From NCBI GenBank assembly GCA_965203575.1, contig OZ241894.1:3720001-3784000 (forward strand): 64,000 nucleotides of DNA. The letters run 5' to 3'. The stretch comes from Aldehydirespirator sp965203575. Lineage in GTDB: Bacteria > Actinomycetota > Acidimicrobiia > Acidimicrobiales > Aldehydirespiratoraceae. How positions within the stretch are numbered: position 1 is the stretch's first letter; every line of letters starts with the position of its first letter. The notes under the pieces are model-generated. The model did not search any database and was not told the DNA's origin. It saw nothing but the letters and a program-made list of their open reading frames with translations. Shown here piece after piece: positions 33,066-41,972 of the stretch. Made by a program: the position numbers and the translations under genes.

Positions 33066-35063
33066 ATGAGCGAGGCGGAGGAGGGCGAGCACCGGGGCCG
33101 GCCGGGCAACCCCCGGCTGCTGGTCGCCGTCGCCGTCCAGGGAGCGGCACTGGCCACCGCGCTGCCGGTGCTGCTGTTCCGCCGGGAGGAGATCGCCGAG
33201 CGTCTCGGCGTGGTCGGCGCGGTGGTGGGCGAGGCCGTCCTGATCGGCGCGGCCGCGGTGGTGGCCGCGCTGGTGGTGCCCCGGCTGCGCAGCGTGCTGC
33301 CGGCCGGGGTCCTGCTGACCCTGGCCGGGCTGCTGGCCGCGGCCGGGCTCGCCGTGATGGCCCGCACGACCGGCATAGCGGTGTTCACCGCCGGCGGCAT
33401 CATGCTGGCCGCGGGTGCGGCGCCCGGGCTGGTGCTCCACCGCATCCTGCTGGCCACCGACGCCCGCCAGGCCGACCGGTTCCGCACGATGTCGTGGTAC
33501 TGGGCCGCGGTGGCCGCCGGCGCCTGCTGGTCGCTGGCGGCCCGCGTGCTGGCCCCCCTGTCCTACGGCACCGTGCTGTGGGCCGCCGCCGCGCTGGCAC
33601 TGGCGAGCGCGATGCTGATCGCCCGCCACGCCCTGGCCCACGACGGCGACCTCGAGGTGCAGCCCACCGTCGCCCGGGCCGACGTGCCGTGGGCCCGGCG
33701 GTCCTACGGCGCCGCTCTGGCGGTGGGCGCGGCCGCCGTCGGCGGCGCGGACCCGGCCCAGTCGCTGCTGCTGGGCGAATGGCAGCGCAGCCCGGCCCAG
33801 AACGCGGCCGTGCTGGCCGCCGGAGCCGCAGCGGCCGCCCTGATCAGCGCCCTCGGCCCCTGGTACCACCGGCTCCACCGGCTCGCCGGCGGCCGACGAG
33901 CCGACGCGGTCGGCACCCAGCTGCTGGTGGCGGGCTTGCTGGTGCTGCTGGGGGCGGTGTCGTTCACCTACATCGGGCTGGTGGCCTGCTGGTTCGTGGC
34001 CGGCGGCGCCGTCGCGCTGGCCCTGGCCGGGCTGGACGCCGCCGTGTTCGCCGACATCGCTCCCGAGCTGCGACGGGCGGTGGCCGCCCGCCAAGTGCTG
34101 TGGGCCGCTGCCGGCGCGCTGGCGGCGGCCTCGTTCAACGCCTGGATCGCCGGGGGGTGGCCCGACCAGTGGAAGCTCGGCCTGCTGGGCCTGCCGCTGG
34201 TAATGGTCGGATGGGCGGTGCGCCGGTTCGCGGCCCCGGCCCGCGACGCCGAGACGGTGGTGGCGGCGTCCAAGGCCACCACCGTGCCCCGCCGGGTGTA
34301 CCCCGCCGCGTCCGGGCCGCCGCTGCTGTCGGTGGAGCAGCTGTCGGTGTCCTACGGATCGGTGCAGGTGCTGTTCGGGGTGGACCTGACCGTGCCGGAG
34401 GGCGCGGTGGTGGCGCTGATGGGCACCAACGGGGCCGGCAAGACCACGCTGCTGCGGGCCGTCTCGGGGCTGGAGCCGACCATCGGGGGGCGCATCGTCT
34501 ACGCGGGGCTCGACATCACCAAGACCCGGCCCACGTGGAGAGTGGGCATGGGGCTGCACCAGGTCGTCGAGACCGACGCGGTGGTCGGCCCGCTCACCGT
34601 GGCCGAGAACCTGACGCTGTTCGGCCACGGCCTCGACCGGGCCCGGCGGGCCCGCAGCATCGCCGAGGCCTACGAGCTGTTCCCACGCCTGGCCGAGCGG
34701 TCGCGCCAGCGGGCGGCCACCCTGTCGGGCGGCGAGAAGCAGATGCTGGGTCTGGCCAAAGCCGTCGTCACCCCTCCCCGCCTGCTGCTGATCGACGAGT
34801 TCTCGCTGGGCCTGGCGCCGACAGTCATCTCCGACCTGTTGCCGGTGATCCGCCGCATCGCCGATCAGGGCGCGGCCGTGCTGCTGGTGGAGCAGTCGGT
34901 GAACGTGGCCCTGTCGGTGGCCGACCACGCCTACGTCATGGAGAAGGGCGAGATCGGCTACTCCGGCCCCGCCGCGGAGCTGCGGGCCCGGCCCGACCTG
35001 CTGCGGGCCGCCTACCTCGAGGGCCTGGCCCACGCCCTCCACATCGACCGGGCAGAGGCATAG
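33066..35063 (+). CDS. MFS-like membrane domain fused to LivF-type ATPase
   Basis: Residues 1 to ~410 of this 665-residue protein form about eleven hydrophobic helices resembling a major-facilitator or permease-like bundle. Residues ~420-660 are a LivF-type ABC ATPase: Walker A GTNGAGKTT near 453, signature LSGGEKQ near 552, Walker B LLLIDEFSLGLAP. LivF is normally a separate protein, so the fusion is unusual. It lies between the binding protein and the fused permease gene. The role of the membrane part is unknown. Confidence 0.8.
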   Translation: MSEAEEGEHRGRPGNPRLLVAVAVQGAALATALPVLLFRREEIAERLGVVGAVVGEAVLIGAAAVVAALVVPRLRSVLPAGVLLTLAGLLAAAGLAVMARTTGIAVFTAGGIMLAAGAAPGLVLHRILLATDARQADRFRTMSWYWAAVAAGACWSLAARVLAPLSYGTVLWAAAALALASAMLIARHALAHDGDLEVQPTVARADVPWARRSYGAALAVGAAAVGGADPAQSLLLGEWQRSPAQNAAVLAAGAAAAALISALGPWYHRLHRLAGGRRADAVGTQLLVAGLLVLLGAVSFTYIGLVACWFVAGGAVALALAGLDAAVFADIAPELRRAVAARQVLWAAAGALAAASFNAWIAGGWPDQWKLGLLGLPLVMVGWAVRRFAAPARDAETVVAASKATTVPRRVYPAASGPPLLSVEQLSVSYGSVQVLFGVDLTVPEGAVVALMGTNGAGKTTLLRAVSGLEPTIGGRIVYAGLDITKTRPTWRVGMGLHQVVETDAVVGPLTVAENLTLFGHGLDRARRARSIAEAYELFPRLAERSRQRAATLSGGEKQMLGLAKAVVTPPRLLLIDEFSLGLAPTVISDLLPVIRRIADQGAAVLLVEQSVNVALSVADHAYVMEKGEIGYSGPAAELRARPDLLRAAYLEGLAHALHIDRAEA

Positions 35064-35073
35064 GGCGGCGGGG

Positions 35074-37812
35074 ATGGGCGGCTTCGACGTCTCCGGCCCC
35101 CTGCTGCTGCTGGGCACGATCTTCGGGATCGGCTACGCGCTGCTGGGCATCGGGCTGGTGCTGGCCTACCGGTCCAGCGGCTTCATCAACTTCGCCCACG
35201 GCGCCACCGGCCTGCTGGCCGCTTCGGCCATGTCGGTGGTGGTCAACGACTACGGCGTGCCCTACTGGCTGGGCTTCGCCGGCGCGCTGGCCGCGGCCGC
35301 CCTGCTGGCGGCCGGCATCGAGGCCATGCTGGCCAGCAAGCTGGCCGGCGCCCCCAAGGTCCTGTCGATGGTGGCCACCCTCGGCGCCGGCCAGGCGCTG
35401 CTGCTGCTGGCGCTGTCGTTCGCCAAGGGCGGCCTCGGCGGCGGGAGCTTCCCCCAGCCTCCGGGGTTCCCCCAGTTCGAGCTGACCGTGTTCGTGTCGC
35501 CGTCGGCCACCGCCCTGCTGTGGCTGTCGCCGGTGGTGGTCGGCGGGCTGTACCTGTTCCTCCAGCGCAGCAAGTACGGGCTGGCGGTGCGGGGCGCGGC
35601 CGCCAACGGCGACGCGGCCACCCTGGCCGGGGTCGACCCCCGGCACATGGCCGCGCTGTCGTGGGCCCTGGCCGGGGCCCTGTCGGCCTTCGCGGCCATG
35701 CTCATCCTCCCCAACCAGTCGACGGTCACCCCCGACGCCCTCGGCCCCGACTTCATCGTGCGGGGCCTGGCCGTCGCCGCGCTGGCCCGGTTCGCCAACT
35801 TCCCGGTGGCCTTCGCCGCCGGCCTGGGCATCGGTGTCGTCGAGCAGGTGCTGGCCTCCAATCCCGACTCCACCGGCTGGTTCGAGGTGGCCCTGTTCCT
35901 GCTCATCCTCGCGGGTGTGGCCCTGCGGGTCGGCTCGGGCCGGGACCAGGCCGAGCAGTGGGCCAGCCTGACGCCGAGCCGCCGCCTGCCCGACGCCTAC
36001 CGGGGCGTGTGGCTGATCCAGCACCTGGGCTGGGTGCTGGGAGGCGCGGGCGCGGTGGCGGCTGCGCTGGCGTCGCTGTGGATCAGCAACCGGTCCGCCT
36101 TCCTGCTGTCCACCGTGATCGCCTTCGCCACCATCGGGATCTCGGTCAGCTTCCTGACCGGCCTCGCCGGGCAGCTCTCGCTGGGGCAGGTGGCCTTCGC
36201 GGCCATCGGCGCGGTGGTGGGCGTGCGGGTGGCGACCGACACCGGCAGCCTGGCGCTGGGCCTGCTGTGCGGCGGCGTCACCGGCGCGGCCGCGTCGGCC
36301 GCGGTGGGGCTGCCGGCGCTGCGGATGCAGGGCCTGCTGCTGGCGGTGGCCACCCTGGCCTTCGCGCTGGCCACGTTCAGCTGGCTGCTGCGCCAGGACT
36401 GGGCCTTCGGCGCGGGCCTCTCGTCGCGCCCGGTGAGTGTGCTCGGTGTGGAGGTGACCAACTCGCGGGGCTTCTACTACGTGGCCCTGGCCGTGTTCGT
36501 GGCAGTGCTGGCCACCGCCGCGACGCTGCGCCGGTCGTCGTTCGGGCGCACGCTGGTGGCGGTGCGCGACAACGAGGCCGCGTCCCGGGTGCTCCAGGTC
36601 GCCCCGTGGCGGCTGCTGGTGACCGCCTACGCCTTCGCCGGGTTCGTGGCCGGCGCCGGCGGCGTGGTGCTGGCCATGAACAACACCTTCGTCACCCGCA
36701 GCATCTTCTCGCCCAGCGACAGCATCAACGTGGTCGCCATCGCGGTCATCGGCGGGCTGTCGGAGCTGACCGGCCCGCTGCTGGGCGCGGCCTACCTGAT
36801 CGGCATCCGCGAGTTCTTCGATCTGGAGCTGTCGGCGCTGGCCGGGCTGAACGCGGCGTGGCTGATCCTGATCCTCGAGCAGCCCCGGGGCATCCACGGC
36901 CTGCTGGACAGCACCCGGCGCAACCTGATCGATCAGATCGCCCGGTTCCACGGCATCGACCCGAACACCGCCGAAGCCGCCCGGCCCGAGGCGACGGCCT
37001 CCCCCGCGCTGGCGCCGGTGGCGGTGGCCGCCAGCTCTGCCGGCGCGGGCGGCACGGTGCTCGAGGTGCGGGGCCTGTCGCGGCGCTTCGGCGACCTGAA
37101 GGCGGTCGACGACGTGTCGTTCAGCGTGGAGGCGGGCGAGACGCTCGGGCTGATCGGACCCAACGGCGCCGGCAAGACCACCGTGTTCGAGCTGGTGAGC
37201 GGCTACCTGCGCCCGCACGCCGGGTCGGTGGTCTTCGACGGAGAGGACATCACCGGGCTGTCACCGGAGGCCCGCAGCCGGCGCGGGATGGTGCGCTCCT
37301 TCCAGAACGCCTCGCTGTTCCCGACCATGACCCCGCGCGAGATCGTGTTCCTGGCCTGCCGGTCGGCGGCCGGCGGTCGCTTCGTGCTGGGCGGGTCGCG
37401 GACCGAGCGGGCCATCGAGGACCAAGCCGACGACACCCTGGCCGCCTTCGGGCTGGCCGCGGTGGGCGATCAACCGGCCGGCCTGCTGTCCACCGGCACC
37501 CGGCGCCTCGTCGAGCTGGCCGCCAACGTGGCGCTACGTCCCCGGCTGCTGCTGATGGACGAGCCGTCGGCCGGGATCGCCCAGGCCGAGACCGAGGCCC
37601 TGGGCGAGGTGATCGTGCGGATCCGCGAGGCCTACGGGATCACCCTGGTGGTGATCGAGCACGACATGCCCCTGCTGGCCTCCGTCTGCGACCGCATGAT
37701 CGCCCTGGAGGTGGGACGGGTCATCGCCGAGGGCGCACCCGCCGAAGTGCAGACCGACCCCGCGGTGGTGCGCAGCTATCTCGGCGGAGGTCCTGTCCCG
37801 GCCGGCAGCTAG
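35074..37812 (+). CDS. LivH-LivM-LivG fusion of an ABC importer
   Basis: The 912-residue protein strings together three LIV-transporter parts. A LivH-type permease (about 1-290; GIGLVLAYRSSGFINFAHGA), a LivM-type permease (about 310-610; GLAGQLSLGQVAFAAIGA, RDNEAASRVLQ) and a LivG-type ATPase (about 660-905; Walker A GPNGAGKTT near 694, LLLMDEPSAGIA) are all present. The ABC signature reads LSTGTRR, with the usual Gln replaced. With the preceding LivF fusion and binding protein this makes a whole importer from three genes. Confidence 0.87.
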   Translation: MGGFDVSGPLLLLGTIFGIGYALLGIGLVLAYRSSGFINFAHGATGLLAASAMSVVVNDYGVPYWLGFAGALAAAALLAAGIEAMLASKLAGAPKVLSMVATLGAGQALLLLALSFAKGGLGGGSFPQPPGFPQFELTVFVSPSATALLWLSPVVVGGLYLFLQRSKYGLAVRGAAANGDAATLAGVDPRHMAALSWALAGALSAFAAMLILPNQSTVTPDALGPDFIVRGLAVAALARFANFPVAFAAGLGIGVVEQVLASNPDSTGWFEVALFLLILAGVALRVGSGRDQAEQWASLTPSRRLPDAYRGVWLIQHLGWVLGGAGAVAAALASLWISNRSAFLLSTVIAFATIGISVSFLTGLAGQLSLGQVAFAAIGAVVGVRVATDTGSLALGLLCGGVTGAAASAAVGLPALRMQGLLLAVATLAFALATFSWLLRQDWAFGAGLSSRPVSVLGVEVTNSRGFYYVALAVFVAVLATAATLRRSSFGRTLVAVRDNEAASRVLQVAPWRLLVTAYAFAGFVAGAGGVVLAMNNTFVTRSIFSPSDSINVVAIAVIGGLSELTGPLLGAAYLIGIREFFDLELSALAGLNAAWLILILEQPRGIHGLLDSTRRNLIDQIARFHGIDPNTAEAARPEATASPALAPVAVAASSAGAGGTVLEVRGLSRRFGDLKAVDDVSFSVEAGETLGLIGPNGAGKTTVFELVSGYLRPHAGSVVFDGEDITGLSPEARSRRGMVRSFQNASLFPTMTPREIVFLACRSAAGGRFVLGGSRTERAIEDQADDTLAAFGLAAVGDQPAGLLSTGTRRLVELAANVALRPRLLLMDEPSAGIAQAETEALGEVIVRIREAYGITLVVIEHDMPLLASVCDRMIALEVGRVIAEGAPAEVQTDPAVVRSYLGGGPVPAGS

Positions 37813-38383
37813 ACGAGTAGTTCCAAGGGGTCGTGCGGGGACTCCTGGACGCTGTTCAGCAGCGGGGCGGAACTGTCGGAAGCCGCCGCGGCGGCCTGTG
37901 CGCCATCGAGCAGTGCCGCACCGGCGGCTCGGGCCGGCCGGGGCGCACGACGGGGACGCCCCGGTCTGGCCGGACGCCCCCGTCCCACGCGGCCGCCGCG
38001 GCGGGGGCTACTGGCACCCGGCGCTGTTCTGCCGGGCCTGCATCACGTCTGCGTCGGTCGCTGTGCCCGCCAGATACTTGTCGACCGTGCCCGCGATGCT
38101 CGAGGCGCAGCGGATGATGCGCCGACGGCAGCCGCGGCGTCGCCGCGGGGGGCCGCTCACTCATCGGACGCCACATCACGATGGAGTGGCCCCAGTCCAC
38201 TCGCCGGCCACCGTCGGCCCCCGCATCACGCGTGGCCGCCGCCTCCGCAGAAGCCGCCTGTCCCGAGTTGCACTCGCAGGGGCAGGGCGGGGGCGGTCGC
38301 TCATGGCTTGCGCGGGAAAGCTAGGCGTTCAGCGTTCTAATGCGGATGCTCGCCCGAGGCGTGGCGTTACGCGGAGGTCTCGC
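37813..38383. other. no confident gene; left end of a possible element
   Basis: This stretch has extreme GC content and several open frames on both strands, but none has recognisable motifs, a ribosome site or natural composition. It begins with gttccaaggggt at 37820-37831, which is inverted at 39604-39615. Confidence 0.5.
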
Positions 38384-39332
38384 TCAGTGCGGGCTGCGGT
38401 GTATGTGATAGATGTCGTCGCCGTGCCAATGCCAGCCGCCGTTCCAGTTGTCGGCGAAGCCCCTGTCTCGTTCTTGTTGATTTGGCGGCCGCGGTTCCGG
38501 CCGGAGCCCTGGCGGCTGTGGCCGGTCGCCGCCCGGTTGGTGAGAGCCGCGCCAAGTACCCGCGTGGCGGTGATAGACGGAGTCGCCGTGGCAATGCCAG
38601 TAGCCCGCCTCGTCGCTATCGGGACTCTTTCCGTCTTCCGGTGCTCCGCAGCCGCCGCCGCGGCGGGCCGATTTCCGCAGGTCCCGCTGCCGCTCCCGCT
38701 CCTGCTCCGCCCGCGCCTGCTCCTCCTGCTCGGGATCGACCCCGTGCGTTACGGCGGGGTTCTCTAAGCTCAATGACACTGAACTACCGGCCGTCAAAGA
38801 GACTCCGGAGCCCGCGCACCCGTACTGATATGGGAAAGGGTCTGGCAGGCTGTTAGCGCAAGTGCTTAGCTGAACCTTCGTCGAGCCGACGATCAAGTCG
38901 TGGGTAAGAAGGGCCGCGACACTGCTACCTGGGGCGAGTGCGATACGAATATAGGGGGTTATACCAGATCCGGTCACGTAGGCGATTGCCGTGAAGGTGT
39001 ATGTCGTGCCCGCGATAACGAACGTGTTGTCCGAGAGGACGTTGCTGCTGCTGCAAGAGTGTGCGGTGCCATCGGCGCAACCGATCCAGGAAGGAGTAGC
39101 CTGGACTTGTCCCGCCGTCAGCGTTGCCGACCAAATCACATGATCGGCCTCGGCCTTGCGCGGCGCGGCCAGAAGGATCGCGGCAACCAGCGCGGCCAGT
39201 AGCAGCGCGATCAGGACACGGCTAGAGCCTCTACCCCCCCCCGGCAGAATCGGCGCGCCCGCGCGCCAAAGGCGCCGCCGCGAACCCCGAAGCGTTGTGT
39301 CCCGAAGCGTTGTGTACGGTCCTGGCGGGCAT
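38384..39332 (-). pseudogene. secreted protein with His-X-His motifs, frameshifted at a poly-G tract
   Basis: An ATG at 39332 with AGGAGG five bases ahead opens a frame that hits a stop right after a run of nine G (39234-39242 on the plus strand as C). With eight G the frame would join GSSRVLIALLLAALVAAILLA, a signal/membrane segment, and give a 315-residue protein. That protein has a beta-rich domain (WSATLTAGQV, STKVQLSTCANSL), a basic coiled region and two related motifs, GYWHCHGDSVYHRH and GWHWHGDDIYHIH, that could bind metal. It is either phase-variable, broken or a sequencing error. Confidence 0.6.
39234..39242. repeat. nine-base homopolymer (poly-G on coding strand)
   Basis: The run lies between the ribosome-site-supported start and the hydrophobic segment of the secreted protein. 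A length of 8, 11 and so on restores the frame; 9 does not. It is a classical substrate for slipped-strand mispairing. Confidence 0.7.
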
Positions 39333-39669
39333 GTGCACCTCCTGAGCGAGAGTCGCGCCGCACTATAGCCGACCGGCCGCGCCGGAGCACACAGCAGAAC
39401 ACCACGACAAGCAGAAGCATCCCAGCCCCCCGCGCCCGCAGCCCCGCACACCAGCGAGACGCTCGACCCGCCGCCGGCCGCTCAACGAGACGAGAACCCG
39501 GACCCCAGCGCTGCGAGACTCCGCACCCCCGGACGAGCAGTCCCAAGGGCCCAGCGGCCGCAGGCGACCAGGGAGCAGGCCGGACCGGGCAGTCGGGTGG
39601 TCCACCCCTTGGAACCAACCATCTAGAGCCCGGTCGCCGGCTCCGGCACGAGCTAGGCCTAGATCCCGG
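39333..39669. other. intergenic region without a confident gene
   Basis: Apart from the AGGAGG at 39338-39343 that serves the secreted-protein gene and the inverted repeat end at 39604-39615, I see nothing I can support. Open frames here are GC-driven. Confidence 0.5.
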
Positions 39670-40476
39670 TCACTCCGTGTCTAGGTGGGCGAACAGGTCG
39701 CGGGTGCGGAACGGGGCGGACATGAACCGGGCGAACGCCTTGCGGCGGGTCAGCCACACCACCCTGGCCCCGGACTTGTCGGCGGCCAGCATGTGGTCGG
39801 CCAGCCACGGGGTGACGGTGTGGACCTCGTCGGCCAGGATGTTGAAGATCCGCTTGGCCCTCTCGAACTCCTCCGACGTGATGTCGTAGTCGCCGGTGAG
39901 CAGCTCGGTAACCACGATGCCGGGCGACACCGTGCACACCTGCACCGGGGTACCGGCGGTGTCCTTGCGCAGGGCCCGCTGGAGGTAGCGCACCGCCCGC
40001 TTGGTGGAGCCGTAGGCGGCCATGCCGGGCTGGGTGGCCCCGTCGGACCCGAAGCCCTCGGTGTTCCAGAGCTGCCCGTGGCCCTGCCGCAGCATGTTGG
40101 CGATGGCGGTCTTGCTGGCCAGCAGCGCCCCGGTGAGGTTGGTGTCAACCAGGGCGGCGAGATCCCGGTCGCGCTGCTCCCACAGCGGCAGGCGCTCGAT
40201 GCTGACACCCGCGTTGTTGATCCACACGTCGACCCCGCCGAAGGCCTCGGCCGCGGCGTCCCACAGCGCCTGGAGCTGGTCGGGGTCGGTGATGTCGCAG
40301 GCCGCGCCGCAGACCCTCGACTCGCCGTAGTACTGGCCCAGCTCGGCCACCACCGCCTCGACCTGGCCGGCCGAGCGCCCGCTGACGGCCACCCGGCACC
40401 GCCGCTTGAGGAACTCCCGGGCCAGCCCGTTGCCGATCCCCCTCGTGCTGCCGGTGATGACGATTCGGTTTCCCAT
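39670..40476 (-). CDS. SDR oxidoreductase resembling chlorophyll b reductase (NYC1/NOL)
   Basis: The 268-residue protein is a classical SDR: cofactor motif TGSTRGIG at 8-15, WINNAG at 85-90 and catalytic Tyr155-X3-Lys159. Beyond the generic motifs it follows plant NOL/NYC1 closely, including VITGSTRGIG with LAREFL, DVWINNAG, EGFGSDG with MAAYGSTKRAV, VSPGIVVTELL and FNILADE. Those enzymes reduce the 7-formyl group of chlorophyll b. It lies nine bases downstream of the esterase gene. The match is from memory of the plant sequences and needs a phylogeny; a different ketone substrate remains possible. Confidence 0.75.
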   Translation of the reverse strand: MGNRIVITGSTRGIGNGLAREFLKRRCRVAVSGRSAGQVEAVVAELGQYYGESRVCGAACDITDPDQLQALWDAAAEAFGGVDVWINNAGVSIERLPLWEQRDRDLAALVDTNLTGALLASKTAIANMLRQGHGQLWNTEGFGSDGATQPGMAAYGSTKRAVRYLQRALRKDTAGTPVQVCTVSPGIVVTELLTGDYDITSEEFERAKRIFNILADEVHTVTPWLADHMLAADKSGARVVWLTRRKAFARFMSAPFRTRDLFAHLDTE

Positions 40477-40485
40477 GTCGGCTCC

Positions 40486-41439
40486 CTAGCGCCGGTCCCA
40501 GTGGGCCACCAGCTCGTGGGCGACCAGTTTCTCCAGCCCGGTGCCGCCCGCCGACCCCACGCTGGCCGCCACAAACGCGGCGATCAGGTCTCCCAGCAGG
40601 CCCCGCACCGCCGGGTCGGTGTCCGGGTCTGGCTCCAGGAAGGCGCGGCCGCTGGTGGTGTCCACCGGATGGCAGACGGCGAAATGGCCGGCGCCGGCCA
40701 GCTCGACCAGCCACGAGTCCCCCCGCCGGTGCCCGACGGCCTCCTCGAAGGTGCGCCGGACCGGGTCGTGGGCTCCGTCGCCCCGCCCGTAGCGGTCGCG
40801 GCTGGCCGAGATGACCCCGTCGCGGTCGCCGCCGATCAGCATCACCGGCACCTTGGCCGGGATGGCCACCACCGCGGCCTCGCCGTGTCCAAGAGAGGTG
40901 GCCGTCATCGTGTGGCCCCCGTAGGCGAACGCGGCCCGCAGGCCCAGCACCCAGCCGGGGTCGCTGCTGTGCAGCGCGACGGTCCCCCCGGCGGAGTGGC
41001 CGCCCACCACCACCCGGTCGAGGTCGAGCCTCCCCGCCGGTGGTGCGCCGTCGGCCTCGCTGATGCCGGCCAGGCGGTCGAGGAGCGACCCGAGCGCGGT
41101 GGCCACCGGGCGGGTGCCGACGTTGGCGGGGGTCAGCGCGTCGAGGTCGAGGCCGGGGGTGATGCCCTGGCCCGCGGGCCCCAGCGACCCGATGGCAGCG
41201 TAGGTCACCACGCACACACCGGTCGGCACGAGCCGGTGGGCCAGCCAGCGGTAGCTGTCGGGAGCCACGTTGATGCCGGGCATCATGATCACCAGCGGCC
41301 ACGGCTCTCCCGCCGCGGCGGGAACCTGCCCGGTCAGGCGGGCCTCCTCCAGCCGGAGCCGGTCGCCGGGGTAGTACAGCGTGGCTGTGGCGGGGTCCCC
41401 GCCGGCGTCAAAGGAGAAGTGCCAGCCCCGGACGATCAT
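40486..41439 (-). CDS. alpha/beta hydrolase of chlorophyllase/pheophytinase type
   Basis: This 317-residue protein has the nucleophile elbow GHSAG (Ser149), a probable acid at Asp205 or Asp207 (GGDRDGV) and His252 (GAGHFAV). The oxyanion region is MMPGINV. The layout fits chlorophyllase/dienelactone-hydrolase-like esterases. It is the first gene of the leftward unit after operator motif C and is followed by the NYC1/NOL-like gene. Removal of a phytyl or methyl ester from a chlorophyll derivative is a reasonable hypothesis, not a demonstration. There is no signal peptide. Confidence 0.72.
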   Translation of the reverse strand: MIVRGWHFSFDAGGDPATATLYYPGDRLRLEEARLTGQVPAAAGEPWPLVIMMPGINVAPDSYRWLAHRLVPTGVCVVTYAAIGSLGPAGQGITPGLDLDALTPANVGTRPVATALGSLLDRLAGISEADGAPPAGRLDLDRVVVGGHSAGGTVALHSSDPGWVLGLRAAFAYGGHTMTATSLGHGEAAVVAIPAKVPVMLIGGDRDGVISASRDRYGRGDGAHDPVRRTFEEAVGHRRGDSWLVELAGAGHFAVCHPVDTTSGRAFLEPDPDTDPAVRGLLGDLIAAFVAASVGSAGGTGLEKLVAHELVAHWDRR

Positions 41440-41459
41440 GGGCTGGCTGGGCCATGACG

Positions 41460-41484
41460 GTTCCGCTGAGAGGAACGCGGTTTC
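41460..41484. promoter_or_regulatory. operator motif C (IclR-type), divergent promoter
   Basis: GTTCCGCTGAGAGGAAC with GTTTC three bases later occupies the short space between the esterase gene (leftward) and the lipocalin-like gene (rightward). It lies 20 bp from one start and 23 bp from the other, so one bound regulator could control both units. Confidence 0.75.
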
Positions 41485-41507
41485 ACAACCCGATACTACG
41501 TTCTACC

Positions 41508-41972
41508 ATGCGGGTCATGAGCCACCCGAAGAACTACGGCGAGCCCTCGCCCCGGCCATACCAGTGCTTCATGGGCCACTGGGAGGGGCTGTGCAAGAGC
41601 TTCAGCCCCGCAGGCGACTTCCTGGAGTCAAGCGCCGTCCACATGGACGTGTACTGGCTCGACGACCGCACCTGGCACCTCCACGAGCACTTCGAGAACC
41701 TCTACGGCGTCGGCGAGACGGTGTACGACACCCCGATCAGGGTGGACGGCAAGCAGTGCTTCGCCGAGAGCGACCAGCTCACCCTCGAGGGCGCCGAGCT
41801 GACGCCCTACAACTACGTGTTCACCATCGACAGCCGGGTGAGCAACACCATCGTCTACAACAACCACTACTTCTTCGACCCCGACACCCGGCGCATCATC
41901 ACCCACAAGGTGCGCGACGGCAGGACCAACCTGTTCCAGATCCAGGACTTCGCCCGGGTGCAGCGGCCATGA
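41508..41972 (+). CDS. lipocalin-like (DUF3598-type) protein
   Basis: The 154-residue protein has the lipocalin Gly-X-Trp start (MGHWEGLCKSFSPAGDFLESS) and a run of amphipathic beta strands ending RTNLFQIQDFARV. The opening resembles cyanobacterial DUF3598 proteins, whose fold is related to bilin lyases of the CpcS/CpeS type. It is first of four coupled genes, with an ATGA overlap to the next. A pigment-binding or pigment-modifying role would fit the neighbours. ATG at 41517 is an alternative start. Confidence 0.6.
   Translation: MRVMSHPKNYGEPSPRPYQCFMGHWEGLCKSFSPAGDFLESSAVHMDVYWLDDRTWHLHEHFENLYGVGETVYDTPIRVDGKQCFAESDQLTLEGAELTPYNYVFTIDSRVSNTIVYNNHYFFDPDTRRIITHKVRDGRTNLFQIQDFARVQRP

Larger units (their letters stand above)
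37820..39615. repeat. segment bounded by a perfect 12-bp inverted repeat
   Basis: gttccaaggggt at 37820-37831 is matched by its exact reverse complement at 39604-39615. The right copy lies within a 17-bp sequence also found just after the transposase fragment at 26575-26591. The enclosed 1.8 kb carries one secreted-protein gene of different style and interrupts the catabolic island. It could be a non-autonomous or decayed mobile segment. Confidence 0.45.

Noticed and set aside
32982..37218. Two very long minus-strand frames opposite the transporter genes
   Set aside because: Composition is Gln/Gly/Arg/His-rich and repetitive without motifs; they mirror third-position GC bias of the ABC transporter genes.
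37833..38767. Plus-strand open frames after the permease fusion
   Set aside because: Arg/Pro-rich shadow sequence with no ribosome site or family motif; partly antisense to the His-X-His protein.
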